Counted from the stretch's first letter, positions 9,301-17,422 are shown. The stretch: DNA of 20,516 bases from Moraxellaceae bacterium (GCA_002402125.1 NVVG01000029.1:9636-30151), one strand, 5' to 3'. Made by a program: numbers and translations. The notes: generated by a model not told the origin, from the sequence alone.

Positions 9301-12300
9301 GATCGAGAGGCTTCATCATCTGCTAGATTAATAATCTCTGTTTCTCTTTCTTCATATTCGAGATGACTAATATCTCGAATATCCATAAACCACTCAGAGG
9401 GCTCTCGAATAACTTGTGTCGCAACGCCATCGTCTACAAGAAACGACGTACGCAATGATTCATGCCGAAGTACTAGCGATTGAAAAGCCTTTTTCAAAGC
9501 ATTGGTATTTAACGACCCCTTAATCCTGATAGTGGCAGGCATGTTGTACGAATTACTAATATTAAACTCGGAATCGCCTGTCTCCAATTGATTCAAAAAC
9601 CACAAACGTTGCTGTGCAAAAGATAACGGAAGCTCTTGGTCTCGGCTCACTCTCTCGACTTTGGGTGGCGTCAAACCAGATATCTGTTTGCCATCACCCA
9701 AACGTAAAACCAACTGCTCTATTGTTGGTGCAGAAAACAACGCTTTAACTGGCAAATCGACATCAAAGGTATCACGAATACGCGACATGCATTGCGTCGC
9801 TAATAACGAGTGGCCTCCCAACTCAAAGAAATCACTAGTAACACTTACTTGCGGCAAGCCAATTACAGACTTCCAAATTTCACCCATCTTGGTTTCGTTA
9901 GCGTTTCTAGCTTCAACAAACTCACCAACAACTAACATATCGGCACTGGGTGAAGGCAAAGCTTTTCGGTCAACTTTACCATTGGGTGTTAAAGGGAATT
10001 TTTGCAATACAATAAACGCTGCAGGCATCATGAAATCGGGTAATTCTGCTCGGATAGCGTCGCGTAAAACAGGAGTGAGTTTTTCCACCGACTGATTTGA
10101 TACCACGTAAGCCACTAGCGACTTATGCCCCGCCACATCATCACTGGTCACGACTAAACTTTCTTGCACCATTCTCACAGAATTAATCGCGGATTCAATT
10201 TCCCCCAGCTCTATTCTGAACCCTCGCACCTTAACCTGGTGATCAATACGACCAAGATATTCAAGATTGCCGTTAGGCAAGTGCCGGGCTAAATCGCCAG
10301 TCCGATACATGCGAGAATATTTCTCAACCGAAATACCGGAATCTTTTCTGTTTTTTTCAAATGGGTTATCTAGGAATCTTTCTGCCGTCATTTCCGGAAG
10401 ATTCTTGTAACCTTGCGTCACTCCCGTGCCAGAAAGATAGAGTTCACCAGCGATACCAGGAGGTACCAGCGCTCCATGCTGATTCAACAAATAGGCTCGG
10501 GTATTACTAATAGGTCGACCGATTGTGGCAACCGCATCTTTCTCACGCAAAGTGAAGGTAGAATAAGTAGTATCTTCAGACGGCCCGTATAAGTCATATA
10601 CACGTTGCACCGCTGTTGTGTCATACAGCAGATCCACCAAACTGGCGGGCAATGCTTCACCGGCCAAGTTAATGATTTTTATGCCTGTTGGTATGGCATT
10701 CTCTCGTTGCAGCGCTGCGATTGCTGAAGGCACCGTATTTATCAGCGTTACTTGATCAGCTGCTGGGATATGTGGCAGCGCCAACACATTATCTGCAAGA
10801 ATAATTTTACCACCAGCAGATAAAGTGACAAATATTTCCCAAACCGACAAATCAAAACAAATCGATGTTGCTGCCAGCACTCCGGCCAAGTCTTCGGTGC
10901 TGTATACTGTATGCGCCCAATGAACCATTGCTGTAGAGTTGCCATGGGAAATCATCACACCTTTGGGTTTACCCGTAGAGCCAGAGGTATATATCACATA
11001 ACTTAGTTGTGTATTTGGTACGTTTAACGACAGGTTTGAATTTTCATATCCATCCAATACGCCACCTAAATCATCCAATGGCAATACAGTAAAGCCCTTA
11101 TCAGGCTGGGATATTGGTAACATGCCGATCAATGCTTGCTGGGTCAGCACTACGGGTGCAGCCGCATCGTGTAGCATAAAGGCTACACGATCCGCAGGAT
11201 AATTTGGATCAAGCGGAACATAGGCTGCCCCGACTTTTAAGATTGCCATCATACCAACAATCATCTCAGGACATCGGTGCAAACAGACACCGACCAGGGA
11301 TTCCTGGTTCACACCCAGCGTCTGCAAATGTCTCGCTAGAGCGTTCGCTTGCTCATTTAGATTCTGGTACGTTAGGTTTTCGCTATCAAACACCAACGCT
11401 ATATCGTTCGGTGTTTGCTCTACTTGTGCCTCAAACAACCCATGCAATGTACTATCTGTGGGCAGATCAATATCAAGATCATTATATCGATCAAGCAGTA
11501 AGGATTTTTCCTCAACAGACAATACATTGAGCTCACCGACGGAAACCGAAGCATCCGCTAAAACGGCATCAACCAATACCATGTAACGATTGGCGAACGC
11601 TTGAATTGTTGACGCATCAAATAGATCGGTGGCATATTCTAGGTCACCATAGAGTACGCCAGACTCTTCGCTAAATTGTAACGTCATATCAAATTTAGAA
11701 GTGCCTGGAGAGGTATGAACACTCTCAACGTTGACACCCGCTAAGTTAAACGCCTCATCAATGGTTGAATTTTGCAGCACAAACATCACCTGAAACACAG
11801 GTGAATAACTCATGTCTCTGGAAATATCTAGATTCTCAACCACTCGTTCAAAAGGCATATCTTGATTGGCAAATGCACCCTGAGTCGTTTTTCGAATGCG
11901 GGTCAATAACTCGGTAAAACTTGGATTACCAGAAAAATCTGAACGTAACGCCAAGGTATTTACAAAGAAACCAATCAGCTTCTCTAACTCTTCGGTAGAC
12001 CTATTGGCAATTGGAGTACCTACACAAATGTCATCACTTTGGGTATATTGGTGTAGCAGCACCTTAAAAGTAGCCAATAACGTCATATAGAACGTTACAC
12101 CTTGAGAGCGGCTTAATTGTTTTAGCGCACTAACTTTACTTTTAGGCAGAGAGAAATAATAATTTGCCCCCGCAAAACTTTGCTCCGGCGGCCTAGGGCG
12201 GTCCGTCGGTAGATCCAATACAGGAACACCTGCAAGGTGTTGCTTCCAATACTCTAACTGACCGTCGAGTAACCGGCTATCAAACAGTTGCTTCTGCCAC

Positions 12301-15029
12301 ATAGCAAAATCAACATACTGAATCGGCATTTCGCGCAATTGTGGAATCTCGTCACGCACTTGCGCTTCATAGGCTTTAGCGATTTCTTCGGTAATGACAC
12401 TTAGCGACCATCCATCTGCAGCGATATGGTGGATGGTAATCATCAATAGATATTGTTCTGTGCAGCGCTCTTCGCTATGAGACTTAGCCTGCCCTTTACT
12501 CTCGCCACCATTATCAATTTCTTCAACAATTTCATCGGGCAGCCGAACTAGTTTGGTGCGAATTACCGGTCCATGCTCTAAATCGAATGGCCTTTTTGCT
12601 TCAGACAGAATCACGTCATTGACAGATCGACTCAAAGCAGGTTCCTGCAAATATGTCATATCCTTTACGTCAAACGCCCATTCCGCAGGCGCCTTGATAA
12701 CTTGCAGTGCGTGACCGTCCTGCTCAATATAAACGGTTCTAAATATTTCATGGCGAGTCACCATGCTTTCAAACGCCTTGGCTAACGCATCGATATCTAG
12801 CGCACCTTGCATTTTTAACGCAAAAGGTAAATTGTAGGCCGCATTACTTTCATGCAATTTGTCAAAGAACCACATGCGTTTTTGAGAAAATGACAACGGC
12901 ATTATTTCTTGCCGTTCGACAGCGACCAGTGGCGGCAAAGTCGACTTTTTAGCATCGGTGATCGCGCTCGCAAGAACGGCAGCCAGCGCATTAAAATCCT
13001 CGGCATCAAACAACGCAGGCAATTCAATATTCACGTCAAAACGTTCTTTCATACGCGTTAGAAGTTGAGTAATTTGCAAGGAGTCTATACCCAGCGCGAT
13101 TAAGCTCCGATCTTCCTTAATTCGATCTATATTTTCGCCAATCTCGTTGGCTACCAACGCTTTAAGGTAGGTAATAAGGCGTGGTTCTTTTTCGCCGTCC
13201 GGCATCCCCAACCAATCGTCCCGGGTTAAAGCCAAACCTATCTCAATGGCGTCTTTATTGCTGGCACTATTATCTAGCAAGGAACTAACATCAACGACGT
13301 CATGGGTACCGTCAATGAATGCTTGTTTATTGCCCCGGCGCTGAATCTTACCGCTAGAAGTTTTTAGTATTTTGCCTGGACGTAAATACACAATAGTGTG
13401 TAATTGTAGTTCATGATTTTCAGCTATAGCTTGACGAACGGCTGCTGACACCACTTCGGTATTTAATCGACGTCGGAAACGACGTTCAACCTCTTGCACT
13501 ACGATTAAACGTTCTTCGCCTTCGACGTCAATTGAGAATGCCGCGCCTGCATCTGCTTTTAAGGCCACATTAGATGTTTGAACTGTGTGCTCTATATCCG
13601 AAGGGTAATGGTTACCACCGCGTATAATAATTACATCTTTCATTCTACCGGTGATATAGAGGTTACCATTGATGATACAACCTAAATCACCGGTACGCAG
13701 AAACGGACCATCACCCGCGTCAGTGAAGCCTTGAAAAGCTTCTTCTGTTGCCTGCTCATTTTTCCAATAGCCTTCCGCGATATGGCCGCCAGAAGACCAG
13801 ATTTCGCCCACTTCATTTTCGGGTAATTCGACACAGGTCGCTGGATCGACAATAACAATTTTTCCATCCAAATACGCGCCACCGTTAGAGACAAGTTCTA
13901 CGGATTTATCCGCAAAGCCTGCATCTACTGTCACGATGATGTTTTTTTCAAGATCGTTGGCGCTGACTCTTTCGTAGCGAGGCGTATCGCCTTTTGGTGC
14001 ACAAGAAATTACCAGAGTTGATTCTGCCAATCCATAAGTAGGGGTAAATGTTCCACGCACAAAACCAGTAGGTTCATAAACCTCAATAAATTTCTCTATT
14101 GTCTGGGGGCGCACGGCTTCAGCGCCAGATAGCGCATGGCGAATGGTCGAAAGGTCAAGTTCCTCCCGTTGTTCATCTGATATCTGGTGGATCGCCAACT
14201 CATAGGCAAAGTTCGGTGCACATATCACTGTACCTTTGTAATCTGTAACCGCCTTTAACCAGCGCAATGGTTTTTGTAGAAAGGTTGCCGGAGACATGAA
14301 TACACAGCGCACACCCAAAAACATCGGCTGCAATATCATGCCGATAAGCCCCATATCATGAAATAAAGGCACCCAACTAACAAATATTTCAAAATCACTG
14401 AATTCAAACCCATGTTGGATTTGGGCTTCATTGGCGATCACGTTGCGATGGCTCACCATAACCCCTTTGGGGTTACCTGTGGAACCAGAGGTATATTGTA
14501 AAAAGGCTATCGACTGGCGATCAATATTGGGATAGGTCCAACCGCTACTTTCTGTTGATTCAACTTCATCAACCGCGAGCCACTTAAGATCATCGAGGCC
14601 ACCGGTATCGTGAAAAAGAGGCTCGGCAACACGCATCACCTTAGACGTGCAGAGAACTAAGGATGGATCACAGTCATCAATAATCGATTGTAGACGCCCA
14701 AGGTTTTGATTTCTTCTTGGCGGATAAGCCGGAACCGCAACCATGCCCGCATACAAGCACCCGAAAAACCCATAAATAAATTCTAGGCTAGATGGAAATA
14801 ACAGCAGCGCCCTGTCACCTTCATTGCCTAAGGTCAATAATCGCTGTGCAACTGCCTTGGCCTGGATGTCTAGCTCCCTAAACGTGACATCGACACTCTC
14901 TCCTTCTCCGTCGGAAAGATAGGTATAGGCTATGTTATCTGGGTGTTTTTCCGCTCGTTCTTGCAAAATAGCAACGAAGGTTGGTTTCTCGGCGGGAATG
15001 ACCTGGTTCAAGCAAACAGCGCTGCACAT
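6357..15029 (-). CDS. Lipopeptide-initiating NRPS: FAAL-ACP-C-A-T-C-A-T
   Basis: This 2890-aa enzyme starts the assembly line by activating a fatty acid as an acyl-adenylate, loading it on its own carrier, and joining it to two amino acids. Approximate residues: FAAL 1-600 (YTSGSTGNPKG near 177, the VPLFHDMGLIG and TPTYGLAEST motifs typical of FAALs); ACP with GIDSLQ, Ser near 648; C 710-1150 (SFSQKRMWFF, HHIAADGWS near 866); A 1180-1700 (YTSGSTGKPKG near 1345, FDLSVWEIF at 1392); T (LGGHSLL near 1738); C 1795-2240 (HHIISDGWS near 1945); A 2260-2770 (YTSGTTGNPKG near 2420, FDFTVWEIW at 2467); T (IGGHSLL near 2826); acidic tail to 2890. Pocket codes read as DLWNNALTYK (Ala/Gly-like) and DFWNIGMVHK (classical Thr). 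An in-frame TAG three codons upstream bounds the ATG. A weak AGGA lies 13 bases before it. There is no thioesterase, so the chain passes to the next protein. Confidence 0.97.
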   Translation of the reverse strand: MCSAVCLNQVIPAEKPTFVAILQERAEKHPDNIAYTYLSDGEGESVDVTFRELDIQAKAVAQRLLTLGNEGDRALLLFPSSLEFIYGFFGCLYAGMVAVPAYPPRRNQNLGRLQSIIDDCDPSLVLCTSKVMRVAEPLFHDTGGLDDLKWLAVDEVESTESSGWTYPNIDRQSIAFLQYTSGSTGNPKGVMVSHRNVIANEAQIQHGFEFSDFEIFVSWVPLFHDMGLIGMILQPMFLGVRCVFMSPATFLQKPLRWLKAVTDYKGTVICAPNFAYELAIHQISDEQREELDLSTIRHALSGAEAVRPQTIEKFIEVYEPTGFVRGTFTPTYGLAESTLVISCAPKGDTPRYERVSANDLEKNIIVTVDAGFADKSVELVSNGGAYLDGKIVIVDPATCVELPENEVGEIWSSGGHIAEGYWKNEQATEEAFQGFTDAGDGPFLRTGDLGCIINGNLYITGRMKDVIIIRGGNHYPSDIEHTVQTSNVALKADAGAAFSIDVEGEERLIVVQEVERRFRRRLNTEVVSAAVRQAIAENHELQLHTIVYLRPGKILKTSSGKIQRRGNKQAFIDGTHDVVDVSSLLDNSASNKDAIEIGLALTRDDWLGMPDGEKEPRLITYLKALVANEIGENIDRIKEDRSLIALGIDSLQITQLLTRMKERFDVNIELPALFDAEDFNALAAVLASAITDAKKSTLPPLVAVERQEIMPLSFSQKRMWFFDKLHESNAAYNLPFALKMQGALDIDALAKAFESMVTRHEIFRTVYIEQDGHALQVIKAPAEWAFDVKDMTYLQEPALSRSVNDVILSEAKRPFDLEHGPVIRTKLVRLPDEIVEEIDNGGESKGQAKSHSEERCTEQYLLMITIHHIAADGWSLSVITEEIAKAYEAQVRDEIPQLREMPIQYVDFAMWQKQLFDSRLLDGQLEYWKQHLAGVPVLDLPTDRPRPPEQSFAGANYYFSLPKSKVSALKQLSRSQGVTFYMTLLATFKVLLHQYTQSDDICVGTPIANRSTEELEKLIGFFVNTLALRSDFSGNPSFTELLTRIRKTTQGAFANQDMPFERVVENLDISRDMSYSPVFQVMFVLQNSTIDEAFNLAGVNVESVHTSPGTSKFDMTLQFSEESGVLYGDLEYATDLFDASTIQAFANRYMVLVDAVLADASVSVGELNVLSVEEKSLLLDRYNDLDIDLPTDSTLHGLFEAQVEQTPNDIALVFDSENLTYQNLNEQANALARHLQTLGVNQESLVGVCLHRCPEMIVGMMAILKVGAAYVPLDPNYPADRVAFMLHDAAAPVVLTQQALIGMLPISQPDKGFTVLPLDDLGGVLDGYENSNLSLNVPNTQLSYVIYTSGSTGKPKGVMISHGNSTAMVHWAHTVYSTEDLAGVLAATSICFDLSVWEIFVTLSAGGKIILADNVLALPHIPAADQVTLINTVPSAIAALQRENAIPTGIKIINLAGEALPASLVDLLYDTTAVQRVYDLYGPSEDTTYSTFTLREKDAVATIGRPISNTRAYLLNQHGALVPPGIAGELYLSGTGVTQGYKNLPEMTAERFLDNPFEKNRKDSGISVEKYSRMYRTGDLARHLPNGNLEYLGRIDHQVKVRGFRIELGEIESAINSVRMVQESLVVTSDDVAGHKSLVAYVVSNQSVEKLTPVLRDAIRAELPDFMMPAAFIVLQKFPLTPNGKVDRKALPSPSADMLVVGEFVEARNANETKMGEIWKSVIGLPQVSVTSDFFELGGHSLLATQCMSRIRDTFDVDLPVKALFSAPTIEQLVLRLGDGKQISGLTPPKVERVSRDQELPLSFAQQRLWFLNQLETGDSEFNISNSYNMPATIRIKGSLNTNALKKAFQSLVLRHESLRTSFLVDDGVATQVIREPSEWFMDIRDISHLEYEERETEIINLADDEASRSFDLILGPLNKARRIRLIRSRLLKTAEQEHVLLLTMHHIISDGWSLGIIIDEIAELYGSIVESREANLQPLGIQYVDYASWQREWMEGPVFEHQLAFWKNHLDGVPVLELPTDRPRPAIQTFAGEFEHVKLSLELTQRLNELSQNQGTTLFMTLLSGFYALLYRYTGQDDVCVGTPVANRVREEFEGLIGCFVNTLALRADLSGNPRFVDLMMQVQDTTLSAYDHQDIPFERLVDKLGVAREKSHSPLFQVMFTLQNASADHELRLPGLDSQLLPSVMKTAKFDLTLNLTEKDDGLDGIIEYNTDLFDASTIHRMVGHLESVLEAAVEHPHTRISDLPLMPEAETTLLLEEWNNVDTTFDFNNCVHTLFEQQVVLNPEAIALSFNGESVSYRSLNEQSNQLAHWLLAKGVVENQLVGVSLQRSSSMLVTILGILKAGGAYVPVDPTNPEVRIKFILEDAAVKLLLTDTSVVEHIVDGTYETYCLDTLVEEIAALPTNNPGVPCGPDNRAYVIYTSGTTGNPKGVLIPHSNVIRLFSATDQWYGFDQHDVWTMFHSFAFDFTVWEIWGALLHGGRLVIVPQDVAKSTENFYQLVQQEKVTVLNQTPSAFTQFIRVDADALTKGDGALALRLVIFGGEALDFAALQAWSDRRGLEKPQLVNMYGITETTVHVTYHRVTETDLNKRQSLIGRPIPDLNLYILDAYNNSVPIGVAGELHIGGQGLSHGYLNQPALTDERFINNPFVPSIDRAGGLYDRLYKTGDVGRYLPDGTIEYMGRLDDQVKIRGYRIELGEIESALSQFEGVHEAVVLAREDQPGDRRLVGYIVAKDVDIDLALLKSSIRKKLPEYMVPWTYILMEELPLTSNGKVNKKALPAPDGGVKATSSYLAPRNDTESELVGIWSSVLGLDKVGVLDNFFEIGGHSLLATQVVSRIREHFDVELALSAMFEDPTIEAIALHLLQIEIEGSDDDLAALLAEFEDMPD

Positions 15030-15204
15030 ATTTTTTTGCTAATCCTAAGTTCTATTCTTATCATTTACTGATTATCGTGATATTTTCAGGCCAAACTCTA
15101 TTAGCTAAATTGCTGACAACACCGGAAAACAGTGGGCTTCACAATGCTTCGATGACCTTTAAATATTAGATGTAGAATGCTGTATTTGTTAGTTTTTTTA
15201 TTAA

Positions 15205-15226
15205 GCACGTGCCATAACTTAGGCAC
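15205..15226. promoter_or_regulatory. Overlapping palindromes GCACGTGC and GTGCC-8-GGCAC
   Basis: GCACGTGC (15205-15212) is a perfect 8-bp palindrome. Its right half also forms a second inverted repeat, GTGCC (15209-15213) with GGCAC (15222-15226) around an 8-base spacer. The site lies about 180 bp upstream of the NRPS start and about 270 bp upstream of the tolC-like gene, where an operator could act on either. No regulator is encoded in the window, so the role is only inferred. Confidence 0.3.
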
Positions 15227-15249
15227 TTATTGAAGTCCTGATCTTGTGG

Positions 15250-15266
15250 GGCATTGATTCAATGCC
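15250..15266. promoter_or_regulatory. Perfect 17-bp palindrome, candidate operator
   Basis: GGCATTGA (15250-15257) and TCAATGCC (15259-15266) are perfect reverse complements around a single central T. Eight-base arms with one central base suit a dimeric helix-turn-helix regulator. The site sits in the region shared by the divergent NRPS and tolC-like genes, about 220-235 bp from each start. I do not recognise the consensus of a named regulator. Confidence 0.4.
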
Positions 15267-15349
15267 GCAATTTACAAAAATCAAGAATGGCTACTTTATT
15301 GAAAAACGCCACACATTTAAAGTAGACATGGAGTTTACAATATAGTTAT

Positions 15350-15371
15350 ACAGAGGTATATCTCTGTTTTT
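15350..15371 (+). terminator. Hairpin followed by five T, upstream of the tolC-like gene
   Basis: ACAGAG (15350-15355) pairs with CTCTGT (15362-15367) around a 6-base loop, and the strand continues with T to 15371. This is the layout of a small intrinsic terminator on the plus strand, but with only three G-C pairs in the stem it would be weak. There is no gene just upstream on this strand, so it would act within the tolC leader or serve as a protein-binding palindrome. Confidence 0.3.
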
Positions 15372-15499
15372 ATGGAATTAAATGTCTCAATCTGGAAAAA
15401 AAGCTGCAATAATTCACGCAGAAACACAAAATATGGCTAATAATTAAAGCCTATGTTTTGTAGATGCTTGTTATATAAACAGATGGGTTATACAAATTG

Positions 15500-17170
15500 A
15501 TGATATCTCGAATTCGAAAACTTCAATCTGCTGTACTATTGGCCGCCACCTTTGCTTTTACGTCAACAACATTCGCCGCAAATCTACTGGAGATTTATCA
15601 GTTAGCCTCACTAAATGATCCAGAGTGGGCCGCGAAAAAAGCCAAGTTTTTGGGCGATAGGGAGTCAGTGGATCAAGCATTTGGAGGGTTGCTGCCCACG
15701 GTCGGTGTCTCAGCTCAATATGGGCAACAGGAATATAATGGTGTTAGTACGGATGCTATGTCGAACGACGCAGATAGCTGCGCAGATTTCATTACGGATG
15801 TTACCAATGCAGTCAACGACCTCGGAAATAATGTTATACCTGATCAGATTCCAATTGAAGGCATCTCAGGCTGTAGAAACGTATTTGGAAACACCGCCAC
15901 TTCGACACAAACCAGCACCACCCAAAGCTATAGCTTCCGCTTAAGCCAGCCTCTATTCAGGGCTGATCGCTGGTTTAAATACAAAGGTGCGCAAAGTTAT
16001 GAGAAAGCCCAAGAGTCGAAACTAGCCCTGGCTCAACAAGACCTGATTCTAAAGGTTGCCAAAGGCTATTTTGGCGTACTGAAAGCAGAAGAAGAATATC
16101 GCCTAGCTAAAATGGAAAAAAACAGCCTAGAGACGCAATTAACTGAAATTAAAAACCGTTATAAGCTGGGACTAGCTCGTGATACTGATCTGTTTGAAAT
16201 GCAGGGGACCTACGACCTATCGACGGCTGCCGAAGTGTTCGCCCAAGTCACCTTGGACAACATCAAAGAAGATCTCGCACTGGTAACCGGCCAAGATAGA
16301 GTTATGGTTACTCCTCTACCTCACAACATCCCGGTTGACGCCCCAAAACCTCTCGATATAAAAGACTGGGAGAATTTTGCCAAACAAAATAACTACCAAA
16401 TTATTGCAGCACGATTTGCCCTTGAGACTGCAGAAAAACAAGTACAAGAAAAGCGCACAGGACATTATCCCACGGTGGACTTCGCTATAGACCACACCAA
16501 TTCCCAAGGTAGTAGCGGATTAGTGGGCGATACAAAAATCACTACCATTGGCCTAACAATGAACCTGCCTCTTTTTTCAGGTGGCATTGTATCCTCTCAA
16601 GAAAAACAAGCTCGCCACAAAAAGGCAGAAGCAAAACACAACCTTCAATTGGCCACACGCAACGCAGTCAGAGAAACTCGACAATATCACAGAAGAGTAT
16701 CGGCAGACGCTTCAACATTCGAGTCCAGAAAGCGTGCGGTAAAGTCCAACAATAGTGCCTTCAAGGCCATCAAGGCTGGGTATAAATCTGGTCTTCGCAC
16801 CCTATCGGATGTGCTCCGCTCCCAGAAAAAGGTATTTACCGCTAAGAAGGAGCTTACAACTGCACGCTTTGATTACATAACAAACACACTTCACCTGAAA
16901 AAAGCCTCGGGAATTCTCAATCCTAACGACTTAGAAGTACTCAATGGCTGGCTTGATACCGACGCTCGCAATATATCAAATAGCGAGGAAGACCTGGACC
17001 TAACTGCAAAAGAAATTGGTGGCATCGAGTTAGATCGTGGTGTCCAGTTACGCTCGTTCGATGACGAGAAAGACACTCAACCAACAGAAACAACTGGAAA
17101 GAGTAAGACAGGTAAGAAAGTGCACAGAAGCCTATTTGATGCCTACAAAGAGTGGGCGAATAGCGAGTAA
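15500..17170 (+). CDS. tolC: TolC-family outer-membrane efflux channel
   Basis: This 556-aa protein is a predicted trimeric outer-membrane/periplasmic channel that partners with inner-membrane exporters for drug efflux, type I secretion or small-molecule export. Residues 1-27 form a signal peptide (TFA before ANLLEIYQLA). The mature start NLLEIYQLA...NDPEW, the later LPLFSGGIVSSQ, the YKSGLRTLSDVL motif and the ARFDYITNTLHLKKASG segment follow the two-repeat TolC architecture seen in the E. coli protein. ATG at 15500 is preferred over the adjacent TTG at 15497; GATGGG at 15482-15487 is a weak ribosome-binding site. The first barrel loop (about 78-143) is longer than in E. coli TolC and carries Cys94 and Cys125. 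The last 70 or so residues are a polar extension with KTGKKVHRS. It is divergent from the NRPS genes, so a role in lipopeptide export is plausible, but it could be the general TolC of the cell. Confidence 0.92.
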   Translation: MISRIRKLQSAVLLAATFAFTSTTFAANLLEIYQLASLNDPEWAAKKAKFLGDRESVDQAFGGLLPTVGVSAQYGQQEYNGVSTDAMSNDADSCADFITDVTNAVNDLGNNVIPDQIPIEGISGCRNVFGNTATSTQTSTTQSYSFRLSQPLFRADRWFKYKGAQSYEKAQESKLALAQQDLILKVAKGYFGVLKAEEEYRLAKMEKNSLETQLTEIKNRYKLGLARDTDLFEMQGTYDLSTAAEVFAQVTLDNIKEDLALVTGQDRVMVTPLPHNIPVDAPKPLDIKDWENFAKQNNYQIIAARFALETAEKQVQEKRTGHYPTVDFAIDHTNSQGSSGLVGDTKITTIGLTMNLPLFSGGIVSSQEKQARHKKAEAKHNLQLATRNAVRETRQYHRRVSADASTFESRKRAVKSNNSAFKAIKAGYKSGLRTLSDVLRSQKKVFTAKKELTTARFDYITNTLHLKKASGILNPNDLEVLNGWLDTDARNISNSEEDLDLTAKEIGGIELDRGVQLRSFDDEKDTQPTETTGKSKTGKKVHRSLFDAYKEWANSE

Positions 17171-17181
17171 GGTCCTGTGAG

Positions 17182-17202
17182 GCTCGTCAATCATTAGCGA
17201 GC
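17182..17202 (+). terminator. Weak hairpin after the tolC-like gene
   Basis: GCTCG (17182-17186) pairs with CGAGC (17198-17202) around an 11-base loop, starting 12 bases past the stop codon. No T-run follows, so it is at most a weak or Rho-assisted end of the transcript. It lies before the cobalamin riboswitch, which starts a separate unit. Confidence 0.3.
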
Positions 17203-17283
17203 ATCAACAGCGATCCGAATCAATGCCCAGCCAACTTAACATTAAGTTAATGCTAACAGGTTTCAATTGAGGACATATTGCTG

Positions 17284-17422
17284 TACTGTAGCGTCTTTGT
17301 GAAGGCCCCCTCTTGGGGTTAAATGGGAAGTCAGGTTACATTCCTGCGCTGCCCCCGCAACGGTAATTGATTGGCACATGCTGTTCATTAGTCCGGAACC
17401 AACCTTCTCGAGATAAACAGTA
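17284..17422 (+). ncRNA. Cobalamin riboswitch
   Basis: This is a B12-sensing mRNA leader controlling cbtB-cbtA. The diagnostic core GCTGCCCCCGCAACGGTAA lies at 17348-17366, preceded by GGGAAGTCAGGTTACATTCC (17325-17344) and a CCCC-tctt-GGGG hairpin (17307-17318). A B12-box-like GTCCGGAACC follows at 17391-17400. TACTGT (17284-17289) can pair with ACAGTA (17417-17422) as the closing P1 helix; I set the boundaries from that pairing. In this class, bound cobalamin usually lowers expression of the downstream genes. The downstream genes are a cobalt transporter, a standard target. Confidence 0.94.

Larger units (their letters stand above)
15030..15499. other. Divergent intergenic region between NRPS and tolC-like gene
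   Basis: This 470-bp AT-rich region must contain the promoters of both the synthetase (leftward) and the tolC-like gene (rightward). It holds the inverted repeats at 15205-15226 and 15250-15266, a hairpin plus T-run at 15350-15371, and a possible 21-codon ORF at 15382-15447. I could not assign a convincing sigma-70 promoter on either strand. Confidence 0.75.

Noticed and set aside
9661..10095. 144-codon plus-strand ORF
   Set aside because: It is antisense to the first T domain and the end of the preceding A domain, which are clearly coding on the minus strand.
1..15029. Long near-repeats among the NRPS modules
   Set aside because: They reflect homologous C, A and T domains with shared motifs, not mobile or tandem DNA repeats.
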